Shown here: piece by piece, positions 1 through 8,132 of the stretch | Position numbering within the stretch: the stretch's first letter is position 1 | How the letters are laid out: every line of letters starts with the position of its first letter | From: a bacterium | Lineage (GTDB): Bacteria; Desulfobacterota; DSWW01 | Assembly: GCA_015486285.1 (NCBI GenBank) | Contig: WFRX01000298.1 | Coordinates: forward strand, 1 to 35,994 | Reading direction: 5' to 3' | DNA: 35,994 nt | Notes under the pieces: model-generated | Databases searched by the model: none | What the model saw: the letters and a program-made list of their open reading frames with translations, nothing else | Told to the model about the DNA's origin: nothing | Translations under genes and position numbers: made by a program

Positions 1-387
1 GACCTGGTCCACGGAACCCGGACAGCTTCGGCCGGATCCCTCAATGTGACGCTTACCGGAGTCAGGCTCCCTGCGGGTCATCCGGGAGGCACAAACGTTT
101 ACACCCTCACATTCCGGGATCGAACCTGGAACTTCAAGGTGACCGGCATAGGCGTGCCTCAGGCGAGTCCATGGGGAGTCAGCGGTTGGGCGATCCTGAA
201 CGACATAGGACGTGAAAGACTGCGGCTCGTCGGCAACAAGGCCTTCGTAGACGCACTGGACCGGGCGGACCTGGAATGCAAGCCACTCCGAATCCGGGGC
301 ACGCTGTACGTGTCGCATGGGACGCTGGCATTGGGCTCTGCAGTGGAAGAGGCCCCGGGGCAGAACCGGCCCGAGATCTGTGATTGA
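1..387 (+). CDS. 3' end of an unknown gene, product unrecognised
   Basis: The frame is open from the first base and ends in TGA at 385-387, so this is probably the C-terminal ~128 residues of a gene that starts outside the window. A GTG at 46 could be an internal start, but the residues before it read as normal protein. The sequence looks beta-rich, with alternating hydrophobic residues (TFRDRTWNFKVTGIGV), and has no transmembrane segment. It ends in a polar tail. I recognise no family. Its composition could fit an exported or surface protein, but that is a guess. The next confident gene, at 804-1412, is on the opposite strand. Confidence 0.55.
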   Translation, partial: DLVHGTRTASAGSLNVTLTGVRLPAGHPGGTNVYTLTFRDRTWNFKVTGIGVPQASPWGVSGWAILNDIGRERLRLVGNKAFVDALDRADLECKPLRIRGTLYVSHGTLALGSAVEEAPGQNRPEICD

Positions 388-394
388 AACGCCA

Positions 395-709
395 TTAGGT
401 ATCGTATGGAAAACTGTACGATGGAGCGGCGCGATGGAGTGTCGAGCTGAGGCGGCCTGGGGTTGACTCTGGAGGCCGAACTCCTGGAGCGTTGATGGTC
501 GTGAGGCCGACCGAGGGGAAGACGTGCGGACGCCTCCGGTCCGTGGGCTGTTCGGGGAGCCCTCTGGCGGGAGACAGGAACACCGGAACCGGGATTGCAA
601 GGAGATACCAGGTGATCAGGGGTGAGAATCCCCCGCGGTCGGCCGACAGGAGACACAGCGGCAACAGAGCGGAATAGAGGAAAAGGACGATCCTGTTTCG
701 TGAGAACAA
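395..709 (-). CDS. possible small membrane protein or decayed remnant
   Basis: This 104-codon frame begins at TTG 709, preceded by a GGGGG stretch at a workable distance. It encodes two hydrophobic segments (RNRIVLFLYSALLPLCLLS and LITWYLLAIPVPVFL) followed by a low-complexity Pro/Arg-rich tail. In a neighbouring frame, positions ~715-800 also read as a membrane segment (FTFTAGTALTIISSALAWAW). Together these could be a frameshifted remnant of a larger membrane protein. Nothing decisive marks it as a real gene. It would follow the DsbA-like gene on the same strand. Positions 388-803 contain nothing else I can support. Confidence 0.25.
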   Translation of the reverse strand: MFSRNRIVLFLYSALLPLCLLSADRGGFSPLITWYLLAIPVPVFLSPARGLPEQPTDRRRPHVFPSVGLTTINAPGVRPPESTPGRLSSTLHRAAPSYSFPYDT

Positions 710-803
710 ACGGACCCCCAGGCCCAGGCCAAAGCGGAAGAGATGATCGTGAGCGCGGTTCCGGCCGTAAAGGTAAAGAAAAGCCCGCCGCGGAAGCGAC
801 CCG

Positions 804-1412
804 CTATTCCGCCCGGGGGAGATCGCCCTTCACGTACTCTTCGAGCAACAGGATCCGATCGTGGCCCCAGAACATCTTCTTGCCCACAAAGAAGGTCGGC
901 GCACCGAAGGCCCCGCGTTCCACCGCCTCGACGGTGTTCTTCTTGAGGACTTCTTTGACCGCAGGATCTTGCGCCATCCGGGCGAGACTCTCGCCGTCGA
1001 GCCCGACGGATCGAGCGATCTCGTTCAGGGTTTCCTGCCGGCCGGGGTCCTTCCCTTCCTGCCAGAGAGCGCGCATGGCGGCAACGGCAAACTCCCTGCC
1101 CTTTCCGAGCGTGTCCGCCCCCACGGCGGCCCGCATGGGCAGCAGGCTGTTGATGGGAAACACGGCGGGGAACGTAAAAGGCATCTTGTAGTAGGCGGCC
1201 CAGGTCTTCAGGTCGTCGATCACGTAGTTGAATTTCGCAGGGACCTCCAGAGGGGGCCTGTTGCCCGTCTCCCGGAAGACGCCCCCCACCAGGAAGGGTC
1301 TCCATCGCACCCGGGCATTGCATGCCCGCTCAAGGTGTTCGATTCGGGTCGAAGCAAGAAACGTGTAAGGGCTTCCCACATCCCAGAAGAATTCGATCGT
1401 CTTTAGAGACAT
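804..1412 (-). CDS. DsbA-family 2-hydroxychromene-2-carboxylate isomerase-like protein
   Basis: This 202-aa protein has the thioredoxin/DsbA fold of the HCCA isomerase (GST-kappa-like) family. The N-terminus reads IEFFWDVGSPYTFLAS, the family's glutathione/active-site motif with Ser where DsbA has its CxxC. The central helical domain follows (KTWAAYYKMPFTFPAVFPIN). The C-terminal part has the cis-Pro region GAFGAPTFFVGKKMFWGHDR. Characterised members isomerise 2-hydroxychromene-2-carboxylate in naphthalene breakdown, but many act on unknown substrates. The ATG at 1412 has AGGAG about 7 nt upstream. The length is normal for the family. No aromatic-ring degradation genes lie beside it, so the substrate cannot be inferred. 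Confidence 0.9.
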   Translation of the reverse strand: MSLKTIEFFWDVGSPYTFLASTRIEHLERACNARVRWRPFLVGGVFRETGNRPPLEVPAKFNYVIDDLKTWAAYYKMPFTFPAVFPINSLLPMRAAVGADTLGKGREFAVAAMRALWQEGKDPGRQETLNEIARSVGLDGESLARMAQDPAVKEVLKKNTVEAVERGAFGAPTFFVGKKMFWGHDRILLLEEYVKGDLPRAE

Positions 1413-1573
1413 GCCTTTCTCCTACGTTGTCGGTGTTCGTGTGCCGCCCCCGGAAAGGGTTCAAGGCATTGGATGATCCGATCCCCATGATCGTTTCCCG
1501 ACTTGCGCGACCGAAGACTCGGGACCGGTCCTCTCGAAACATCCCGAAGGCCAGGATCGGGCGGCGGACCCTG

Positions 1574-1601
1574 TTGTGTAACGCTCTGCTTTTACTATAA
1601 T
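1574..1601 (+). promoter_or_regulatory. putative sigma70 promoter for the xni-like gene
   Basis: A perfect -10 hexamer TATAAT (1596-1601) lies 16 bp after a weak -35 TTGTGT (1574-1579), about 90 bp before the nuclease start. It sits in a locally AT-rich patch of otherwise GC-rich sequence. The rest of the ~280-bp gap (1413-1692) shows no gene I can support. Confidence 0.5.
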
Positions 1602-1692
1602 TCTAAATCGATTCAATCGCACCGATCCGGGGGCGATAGAGAATGCGGCAGGTGGGAAGGGCAAGACCGGGAACGGAAAGGACCGGTGCCTC

Positions 1693-2463
1693 ATGAAGAT
1701 CCGGTTCCTGCTCGTAGACGCACTGAACCTGATTCGCCGGGTGTATGCGGCCCAGCCGGGCGAGGACGGCCCCGACCGGGTCAAGGGGGCGCTCGCCTCC
1801 ACGGTGGGGTCCCTCCGGCGTGCCGTCCGTGAATGCGGACCGACCCATTCCGTGGTCGTCTTCGAGGGGGAAGGTCCCGGCTGGCGGCATGAGCGCTACG
1901 CAGGCTACAAGGCCGGGCGCGTACCGATGCCGGAGGCGCTGAAGTCCGGCCTGCCCGAATTCAAAGCGGCCTTTCTCGAGGAGGGCATCGCTTCTCTGCA
2001 TTTCCCGGCCGTGGAAGCGGACGACGTGATCGCCACCCTGGCGAGCAAGGTGGCCGCCCGCGGGGGCCGGGCCGTCATCCTCTCGACAGACAGGGCATTC
2101 CTCCAGTTGCTCTCCGATCGGATCAGGGTGCGAGATCACTTTCGGCAACGCGATCTGGACCGCGCCTATGTGATCGAGCAATACGGGGTGGCGCCGGAGC
2201 AGTTCGTGGACTTCCTGGCCCTGTGCGGCGAAAGCACCAATAACATCAAGGGGGTGCCGGGTATCGGCGCAAAGACGGCGGCCGCGCTCCTGAGGCAATT
2301 CGGCACCCTGGCCGGGGTGATCTCCGCCTCCGGCACCCTGAAGGGAAGGCAGGGGGATGCCCTCAGGAAGCATGCGGAAGAAGCACGTCTCGCAAAGGCC
2401 CTGGTGACCCTGCAGACCGACCTGGACCTCGGCCTGAACCTCAAGGATTTCCGTATTCAGTAG
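1693..2463 (+). CDS. xni: Xni-like flap endonuclease / 5'-3' exonuclease-domain protein
   Basis: This 256-aa stand-alone 5'-nuclease domain has the same length as E. coli Xni (ExoIX, about 251 aa). Visible elements are VDALN with Asp9, the arch motif YAGYKAGR (73-77 region), EADDVIATLA (Glu108, Asp110, Asp111), STDRAFLQLL (Asp133), and the H3TH DNA-binding motif GVPGIGAKTAAALLRQFG at about 187-204. Several acidic metal ligands of polymerase I-type nucleases are changed: the Asp after STDK is Ala135, and the GDSSDN motif reads GESTNN. Xni proteins are known to have an incomplete metal site, so this supports Xni rather than a decayed PolA fragment. Its TAG stop overlaps the stop of convergent murB by 7 bp. 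Confidence 0.85.
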   Translation: MKIRFLLVDALNLIRRVYAAQPGEDGPDRVKGALASTVGSLRRAVRECGPTHSVVVFEGEGPGWRHERYAGYKAGRVPMPEALKSGLPEFKAAFLEEGIASLHFPAVEADDVIATLASKVAARGGRAVILSTDRAFLQLLSDRIRVRDHFRQRDLDRAYVIEQYGVAPEQFVDFLALCGESTNNIKGVPGIGAKTAAALLRQFGTLAGVISASGTLKGRQGDALRKHAEEARLAKALVTLQTDLDLGLNLKDFRIQ

Positions 2464-3473
2464 ATCCGCGGCTCGATCTCCAGTTCAACGTCGAAGGCCT
2501 CTCGGACCGAATCCCGGATCTCACGGGCGAGGCGCAGGATCTCCCCGGCAGACGCCCCTCCGTAATTCACGAGCACGAGTGCGTGCCCGGCGTGGACGCC
2601 CACCGGGCCCCTTCGGCATCCCTTCCACCCCGTGCGGTCGATCATCCAGCCGGCCGAGAGCCTCACGCGATGGTCCGGACCCGGGTAGCCGATCAGATCC
2701 TCGTAACGGGACTTCAAACGCCCGAAGACCTCGGAGGAAACGAGGGGGTTCTTGAAAAAGCTTCCCACATTGGCCAGGACGGCCGGGTCGGGGAGCTTGC
2801 GCCGGCGCAGGTTGCAGATCGCCCGGCTGACACGGACCGGGGTGATGTCGGTCTCGCCCATTGCGCGCAGTTCCCGCTCCACGGAACCGTACGTCGTGAC
2901 CGGCGCCGGGCGCTTGTCCAGGCGAAGGGTCACGGCGGTGATGATGTACCGATCCCGGAATCTCCCCTTGAAGACGCTGGTGCGGTACGAGAAGCCGCAC
3001 TCCCGGTTGGCGAATCGGACGGTTTCTCCGGTCGCCCGGTCCAGGGCCTCGACCGATTCCAGACGGTCCCGGAGTTCCACGCCGTAGGCCCCGATGTTTT
3101 GGATCGGGGCGGCCCCCACCGTGCCGGGGATCAGCGACAGGTTTTCCAAGCCGAAGCAGGCCCCTTGCAGGCAGTGTTCCACAAAGGCATGCCACTCCTC
3201 CCCGGCCTTCGCGCGGAGCAGGCAGTGGTCGGCCGTCTCTTCGAGCCTCTCGATACCTTTGAGGGCCATGTGAACCACAAGACCGGGAAAATCCCGGGAG
3301 AGCACCACATTGCTTCCTCCGCCGAGGAGGAGGATCGGCAGGTTTTCGGCCTCTGAAAAGGCCAGGGCCTCCCGAAGATCGTCCACGCTTTCGGCGCGGC
3401 AGAAATACCGGCCGCGGGCGGGCAGGGCGAATGTGTTCAATGGCTGCAGGGCCTGGTCTTCAAGGATCTTCAT
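2457..3473 (-). CDS. murB: UDP-N-acetylenolpyruvoylglucosamine reductase (type I MurB)
   Basis: MurB uses NADPH and FAD to reduce UDP-GlcNAc-enolpyruvate to UDP-MurNAc, the second committed cytosolic step of peptidoglycan synthesis. This 338-aa protein has the FAD-binding motif LLGGGSNVVLS (~50-59), the type I signature LIPGTVGAAPIQNIGAYGVE, the substrate loop GFSYRTSVFK (Arg164), the proton-donor serine in NVGSFFKNP (Ser238), and a C-terminal EIEPRIY carrying the catalytic Glu. The frame extends upstream to 3539. ATG 3473 is chosen because it matches family starts and lies downstream of the TTGACA promoter, with GGAG 13 nt before it. TTG 3482 is an alternative. The gene is convergent with the xni-like gene. 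Confidence 0.95.
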   Translation of the reverse strand: MKILEDQALQPLNTFALPARGRYFCRAESVDDLREALAFSEAENLPILLLGGGSNVVLSRDFPGLVVHMALKGIERLEETADHCLLRAKAGEEWHAFVEHCLQGACFGLENLSLIPGTVGAAPIQNIGAYGVELRDRLESVEALDRATGETVRFANRECGFSYRTSVFKGRFRDRYIITAVTLRLDKRPAPVTTYGSVERELRAMGETDITPVRVSRAICNLRRRKLPDPAVLANVGSFFKNPLVSSEVFGRLKSRYEDLIGYPGPDHRVRLSAGWMIDRTGWKGCRRGPVGVHAGHALVLVNYGGASAGEILRLAREIRDSVREAFDVELEIEPRIY

Positions 3474-3510
3474 TGTGTACAATGATCTCCCATGCATCCT
3501 CCTGACAACG

Positions 3511-3539
3511 AAAGTACTGGGGCCCCTCCGGCGTGTCAA
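3511..3539 (-). promoter_or_regulatory. sigma70 promoter for murB
   Basis: On the minus strand a consensus -35 TTGACA (3539-3534) is followed after exactly 17 bp by TACTTT (3516-3511). The expected transcript start is near 3504, giving a leader of about 30 nt to ATG 3473. This excludes the longer open frame starting at 3539. Confidence 0.6.
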
Positions 3540-3633
3540 TCGCAGCGGGATATCTTTCCGCTTTCCAAGGGTCTATATGTTTGATTCCAAGAATCCCAAG
3601 AGCGACTGAGCCGGCACCGGAAGGAGAGACGTG

Positions 3634-3975
3634 ATGACGAGATGGGCAGGATCGATGGTTTTTCTGGGGGCTTTCTTGATCGTCTGCGGCGCGGCCTCTG
3701 CGGCCGAACAGGAGGCGGGGCCGCTGAAATCGATCGTAGAAGCGGTCAAAGACGGGGCAAAGGGAATCGGGCACGAGGCCACGGCGGCAGGTGAAGATGT
3801 TTTCGCTTCGGTACGCTACGAGGCCGCTTGTACCCACAAATCCGTCCAAGAGGCGCCGACCCGGATCGGGCGGTCCGTCAAACGGTTCTTCCGGTCACCG
3901 GAGGACGAGCTGGAATCGCTGGGTGACTGGCTGTTCGAGCCTCTGGGCGCCCTGACCGATGACGGTCTTTTCTGA
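3634..3975 (+). CDS. small exported protein of unknown function
   Basis: This is a 113-residue protein with a clear N-terminal signal peptide: a positively charged start, hydrophobic core MVFLGAFLIVCGAASA, and a likely cut after ASA or SAA. The mature part is ~90 residues, charged and probably helical. It has a segment KSIVEAVKDGAKGIGHEA and a Cys in EAACTHKSV. I do not recognise the family. AAGGAGAG at 3621-3628 is well spaced for ATG 3634, so the GTG at 3631 is less likely. It precedes the exported metallopeptidase-like gene on the same strand by about 150 bp, and the two could work in the same compartment. Confidence 0.75.
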   Translation: MTRWAGSMVFLGAFLIVCGAASAAEQEAGPLKSIVEAVKDGAKGIGHEATAAGEDVFASVRYEAACTHKSVQEAPTRIGRSVKRFFRSPEDELESLGDWLFEPLGALTDDGLF

Positions 3976-4123
3976 CCTTTCGTCAAGATCCGGTGCGTTG
4001 GAGCCGATCTACCCGATAAGCGGCGAAGCCGCAGGCTGAAGGCAAAGGGCTCCCAAGGCGCTCCCTCCCGGGCGGGGGGCGTGGAGTCCCCTGAAACCCG
4101 TGCGCCGGAAACAGACCCGAACG

Positions 4124-5698
4124 ATGAAGATCCTACCGCTGGGGCTATCCCGACGGATCCCGGTCCCGATGCTCCTGATCCTCGTGAGTCTTGCCTGCGC
4201 CGCCCGAGGGCGTGCGGACGGAGGGGACGGGACCGTTCCACCCGTTCGACCGGATGAGAACGGGTGCGGCTGCCGGGTCGGCCATTCCGAAGACGCCCGC
4301 GCGCTCGCCGAACTCCTTTCCGCCGCCGTCAGGGCGAGGGGAGGGAGGAAAAAACTCGGAAGCGTCACAGACGAAACCTCCCTTGCGGAGATCGTGTACG
4401 GCGATGCCTACAAGGGCAGGGTCCTCCTCAAGACCTGGAGGATGGGGCCCCATTGCTTCCGCCAGGACATGATCCGGGACGGCGTGATTCTGAAGACCCG
4501 TCAATATGACGGAAAGACCTTCCTGGAAGGCTGTGGGCGAAGCGTCCGATTCGGTCTGGAAAAGGATCGGAAGGCGTTTCTGGAGAACCTGGAACTGAAC
4601 CGGATCTTCTCGCTCCTGTGCATCGACACCGAATCCTACCCTGCCGGCCTCGGCCGGCGGGTGCGGCAGGGGGGCAGGTGGCTGCGGGAGGTCATCGTCG
4701 AGGCCCCGTCCGGGCTCACCTACCGCCTCTTCTTCGATGAGGCATCGTGCCTGACCGCCAGGCTGGAGTACATGGAGCGAACGCAATACGCGGAGGGCAT
4801 GGAGGTCCACCCCATGGCCGCCTTGATCGACTCGTACCGGAACGTGGACGGCGTGCTTGTTGCGGACAGGCTCCGAATCGAATCGCAAGGGGCCCTCAAG
4901 GCCGAGCTACACCTGATTGAGTACGCCTTCAACACGGGCCTGAGCGCCGGGTTTTTCAGCATGGAAAGGTTAAGGCGGGATCTGGCGGAAGGGCCGGTGA
5001 TGCGCGGGAAAGATGCCGCCGGGGCCGGGGCGGCCGAACGGAAATGGAAGGAATCCGCGTACCGGAAGATCAAAGATCGCCTGGAGACCCATGGAAACTG
5101 CCGGTTCAGGGAGGTCGCATCTTACGGCGACCCGGGAAAGTATGGGGAACGATTGTTCAAAACGGGCCTCTCGATCGTGGTGGACCCGAAATACCTCCAG
5201 GACGATGATACACTCGCATTCTTCACCGAACTTCTCCCCGCTCCGTCCGGTTTCTACCGGGACTGCATCGTCCTGGCCGCCCCTCCGCAAGATCCATCCG
5301 TCTCCGGCGCACTCCTTCTGCACGAAGCGACTCACGCCATCCTTTGGCAGGGCCGGGAGAAGGAGCCGCTCAGGGCCGCGGACGAGGAGTATTTCACCTT
5401 CTATCAGGCGGGCCTTTTCCGGGTCGGGAGGCTCCTCGAGTCGTTTGAACGAATCGTGTTTCACGGGCAGGGCGCACCGGACCGAGGGACCCTGGAAAGT
5501 GCGGCACACACCTGGCGGGCTGCGTTGCGTAATCTCGAGCAAAATCGCAGATACAACCGAATGACACCGGATGCCCTGGCACAATTCCGTGAATGGTGCG
5601 GCGTCGATTTCGACCTGAACAGGATCCGGGCCCACTATCTCGGCCTGGGCGCAGCCCCGCAGTGGATGCCCATGGAATCCGGATCCGCCGCCCCTTGA
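4124..5698 (+). CDS. exported HExxH (HEATH) metallopeptidase-like protein with LolA-like N-terminal domain
   Basis: This 524-aa protein begins with a signal sequence (PMLLILVSLACAARGRA), likely cut near ARGRA/DGG. Residues ~60-290 resemble the LolA/outer-membrane lipoprotein-sorting beta-sheet domain: a ~RARGGRKKLGSV start, internal RQDMIRDGVILKTRQYDGKTF and LTYRLFFDEASCLTARLEY, and a closing LHLIEYAFNTGLSAGFFS. The C-terminal part has LLLHEATHAILWQ, an HExxH zinc motif at residues 400-404, followed by DEEYFTFY with Glu421/Glu422 as a plausible third ligand (gluzincin-like). Proteolysis is inferred from the motif alone. GTG 4100 is an alternative start 8 codons upstream, and neither start has a strong ribosome site. 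The nitrilase gene follows 89 bp downstream. Confidence 0.75.
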   Translation: MKILPLGLSRRIPVPMLLILVSLACAARGRADGGDGTVPPVRPDENGCGCRVGHSEDARALAELLSAAVRARGGRKKLGSVTDETSLAEIVYGDAYKGRVLLKTWRMGPHCFRQDMIRDGVILKTRQYDGKTFLEGCGRSVRFGLEKDRKAFLENLELNRIFSLLCIDTESYPAGLGRRVRQGGRWLREVIVEAPSGLTYRLFFDEASCLTARLEYMERTQYAEGMEVHPMAALIDSYRNVDGVLVADRLRIESQGALKAELHLIEYAFNTGLSAGFFSMERLRRDLAEGPVMRGKDAAGAGAAERKWKESAYRKIKDRLETHGNCRFREVASYGDPGKYGERLFKTGLSIVVDPKYLQDDDTLAFFTELLPAPSGFYRDCIVLAAPPQDPSVSGALLLHEATHAILWQGREKEPLRAADEEYFTFYQAGLFRVGRLLESFERIVFHGQGAPDRGTLESAAHTWRAALRNLEQNRRYNRMTPDALAQFREWCGVDFDLNRIRAHYLGLGAAPQWMPMESGSAAP

Positions 5699-5787
5699 AT
5701 CGCCGCGCCCTTCCGAGGAGAATGGAAGATCGCACCACCTCTTGCCGTACCCAAGGGCCCTCATCAACTCGAGAAAAGGAATCCCCC

Positions 5788-6672
5788 ATGGCGAAGATCC
5801 GTGTTTCCGCGGTCCCGTTCAAGGCAGGACCTGTAAGCTCTTTCGACGACTTTGCCGACCATGTCGCCCGGCTGGTGGAGCGGGCCGCGGCCGAGTCTCC
5901 GGACATACTCGTGTTCCCCGAGCTTTTCACCATCGAGCTCATGCATTTCTTCGAGGGGCATGACATCATCGAAAAATTCGCGCGGCTCACGACATACACC
6001 GGGGACTACCTCAGCCTGTTTCAGGGCCTCGCCAGGGACAAGGCCCTGTACATCGTGGCCGGCTCGCACCTCCGGGAAAGGGAAGGGAAGTTCTACAACA
6101 CCGCCCACCTCTTTACCCCGGAAGGGAAGGTCTGGGAACAGGAGAAGTGCCACCTCGTTCCTTTCGAGACGGCCTGGACCTCCCCCGGAGACGAACTGAA
6201 GATCTTTGAAACCGAGAAGGTCAAGTTCAGCATCCTGACATGCTATGACCTCGAATTCCCGGAAACGTCCCGTCTCATGACCCTGCGGGGGGCCGACCTG
6301 CTGATTTCCCCGTCCGCGACCCTGGATGAGCAGGGCTACTGGCGGGTGCGCCACTGCGGCCATGCGCGCTGCATCGAGGACCAGGTCTACGTGGTACATT
6401 GCAGCCTGTTGGGCAATGTGGCGGGGCTCCCCTTCTGGGGGATGGCCTCAGTCTTGACCCCCTGCGACACCGGGTTTCCCCGGAAGGGCATTGCCGCCGA
6501 ATCCCCGTTGAACGAAGAATCCGTGGCCACCGCCGACCTGGACACCGAGATGCTCTACGAGAACAGAAGGAAGGGCACGGTAACCGCCCTGAAGGATCGG
6601 CGCTGGGACGTACTCGACTCCCTGCATGCCTTTGAAAGCCGGAAGCTGACCGGGTCTGCAGAAAAGCCCTGA
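5788..6672 (+). CDS. carbon-nitrogen hydrolase (nitrilase superfamily amidase)
   Basis: This 294-aa protein carries the complete nitrilase-superfamily catalytic set: Glu45 in VFPELF, Lys120 in WEQEKCHLVPFE and Cys152 in ILTCYDLEFPE. Members hydrolyse non-peptide C-N bonds of amides, carbamoyl groups or nitriles through a thioester on the Cys. The LTCYD context and the overall pattern fit the aliphatic or omega-amidase-like branches better than true nitrilases. The substrate is not evident. ATG 5788 has AAAAGGA at 5774-5780. The open frame runs upstream without sensible protein, so this start is firm. It may be co-transcribed with the preceding exported peptidase-like gene, although this enzyme has no signal peptide and should be cytosolic. 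Confidence 0.9.
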   Translation: MAKIRVSAVPFKAGPVSSFDDFADHVARLVERAAAESPDILVFPELFTIELMHFFEGHDIIEKFARLTTYTGDYLSLFQGLARDKALYIVAGSHLREREGKFYNTAHLFTPEGKVWEQEKCHLVPFETAWTSPGDELKIFETEKVKFSILTCYDLEFPETSRLMTLRGADLLISPSATLDEQGYWRVRHCGHARCIEDQVYVVHCSLLGNVAGLPFWGMASVLTPCDTGFPRKGIAAESPLNEESVATADLDTEMLYENRRKGTVTALKDRRWDVLDSLHAFESRKLTGSAEKP

Positions 6673-6728
6673 TACGGAGTACAAGAAATCGAAGGAAGGG
6701 AATGGTGAGCCTTGGTGAAGATGAGGGG

Positions 6729-7790
6729 TCAGGGTCCGGGGGACAGGTTGCAGTCCAGGAATTTCGCGTCGAAAACGGAACCGATCAGAAGGCGGTTGCC
6801 CAGTACGGCGGCTACGCTCGATCCGGAAATTTGTTCCCCCGTGTCGAGAAAGACCTCCTCCACATCGTATCCTCCTCCTTCGTCGGGGGAAAGGTGCAGC
6901 ACCTGGGAAGGGGAAACGGCCCAATGGTCCTTCGCGTATGCGATGAAATCAAAGAGCTTTGGGTGCGCACCGATCCACAAGTCTCCGTTCGCCGCCACCT
7001 CGACGTTGTCCAACCCCGTATGGAGGTCGATCTCCTCCCTCTGCTTGAGCCGACCCGACGCGGGATCACGGTCATAGACATGAAGGGCCCCTTCCGTAAC
7101 AGAACACACGAACAGCGTCTTTCCGTCAGGGCTCACGTTGATTCCGTTGGCATAGGCAATCCCGGAGGCGGCCTCGACGAATTCGGAACCGTTGTAGTAA
7201 AGGACATTTGAACGACTGAGACGAAAATAATCCTCCAGCTTTTGCATCCACCCGGAACGGTACCGGTGATCGTTCGTTACGTAGAACCGGTCCGGGCCGA
7301 CCGCCACGATGTCGTTCGGCGACACGAGCAATGGGGAAGTAAGCGTCTGCGCGTGAGACAGCTTTCCGTCCCTCAGTTCAAAGACCTCGATGCGATGCGC
7401 TCCGCCCTGATGGTTGACGACGAAGAGGGTGTCACGGCCGTCCGTGCCGACAAACAAGCTGATCCCGTGGGGCCGGAAGCCCGGATCCGCATCCGGGGTC
7501 AGGTTGACCGGCTCCCTCGTCACAGCGTTCAGGTCGTACGCGTAGATCGCCCCTCTTGCCGGCCCGCCTTCCTGAACGGCCCTCCGGTCGCATCCAGACA
7601 CATAGGCGATCCCGGTTCGCGGATGAATCGTGATATCCTCCGGCCCGATCACACCCCCGATCACCCGGCATGTACCCGAGAAATGGGGCCGGATCGTCTT
7701 GAACTGGCCGGCCATCCAGTAAAGATAGGCGACCCAGCCCGCAGCAAGGATGACCAGGCCTGCCATCAGGAGTACGATCCGTTTTCTCAT
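6729..7790 (-). CDS. paraoxonase-family (PON-like) arylesterase/lactonase, membrane-anchored
   Basis: This 353-aa protein has an N-terminal hydrophobic helix (IVLLMAGLVILAAGWVAYLY) that is probably an uncleaved anchor, followed by a six-bladed beta-propeller. It keeps the animal PON1 landmarks: Glu51 in GPEDITI, His108 in RPHGISLF, His127 in VVNHQGG, Asn159-Asp160 in SPNDIVAVGPDRFYVTND, Asn215 in YANGINVSPDGK, Asp261-Asn262 in LDNVEV, and the closing SGSSVAAVLGNRLLIGSVF. These are the calcium ligands and catalytic histidines of PON lactonases. A calcium-dependent lactonase or arylesterase on the periplasmic face is the best inference; the natural substrate could be lactones, including acyl-homoserine lactones. 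It is convergent with the nitrilase gene. Confidence 0.85.
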   Translation of the reverse strand: MRKRIVLLMAGLVILAAGWVAYLYWMAGQFKTIRPHFSGTCRVIGGVIGPEDITIHPRTGIAYVSGCDRRAVQEGGPARGAIYAYDLNAVTREPVNLTPDADPGFRPHGISLFVGTDGRDTLFVVNHQGGAHRIEVFELRDGKLSHAQTLTSPLLVSPNDIVAVGPDRFYVTNDHRYRSGWMQKLEDYFRLSRSNVLYYNGSEFVEAASGIAYANGINVSPDGKTLFVCSVTEGALHVYDRDPASGRLKQREEIDLHTGLDNVEVAANGDLWIGAHPKLFDFIAYAKDHWAVSPSQVLHLSPDEGGGYDVEEVFLDTGEQISGSSVAAVLGNRLLIGSVFDAKFLDCNLSPGP

Positions 7791-8132
7791 GCCGATCCCC
7801 CTTTTCTGGAAGGCGCCGCTTCCTTTTGCGGCACAAGCTGTTGGGCTTCACCCGGATGGGTGTCGAGCCGAACATAGCAGGCCTCCCGGAAGGTCTACCA
7901 TATCGCCTTTGATCCGGGCAAGGTCCTGCGGCAACGAAGGAACGTCCCGCAATCTGCCTGCCGGCCGCCTGTCTAGCCCTCCAGGGACATCTTGACCTGC
8001 CTTTCCCCGGTCCCTAGACTAATACAGTATGACCTTCTGATCTTCCCCGATCTCCCGACGGCTTCCGACGGAGGCAATGTGGGGACTCGGAGGAGATCGT
8101 ATCTGCGAACATGCGGGGAGCCATTGAGGCGA
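7791..8132. other. divergent intergenic region
   Basis: About 340 bp separate the PON-like gene (minus) from the acyltransferase (plus). The stretch has no convincing gene. It contains a promoter for the rightward gene at 7992-8020. I see no clear promoter for the leftward gene and no strong hairpin. Confidence 0.5.
7992..8020 (+). promoter_or_regulatory. sigma70 promoter for the acyltransferase gene
   Basis: TTGACC (7992-7997), a 17-bp spacer and TAGACT (8015-8020) make a good sigma70 match. The expected start site is near 8027. The open frame of the acyltransferase begins at a TTG that lies inside this -35 box, so that long start cannot be used. A downstream start such as ATG 8133 is implied. 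Confidence 0.55.

Noticed and set aside
6724..6756. GGGGTCAGGGTCCGGGGGACAG as another RAYT-like unit
   Set aside because: It overlaps the end of the PON-like coding sequence and lacks the CTTG-ATTG pattern seen at 21679.
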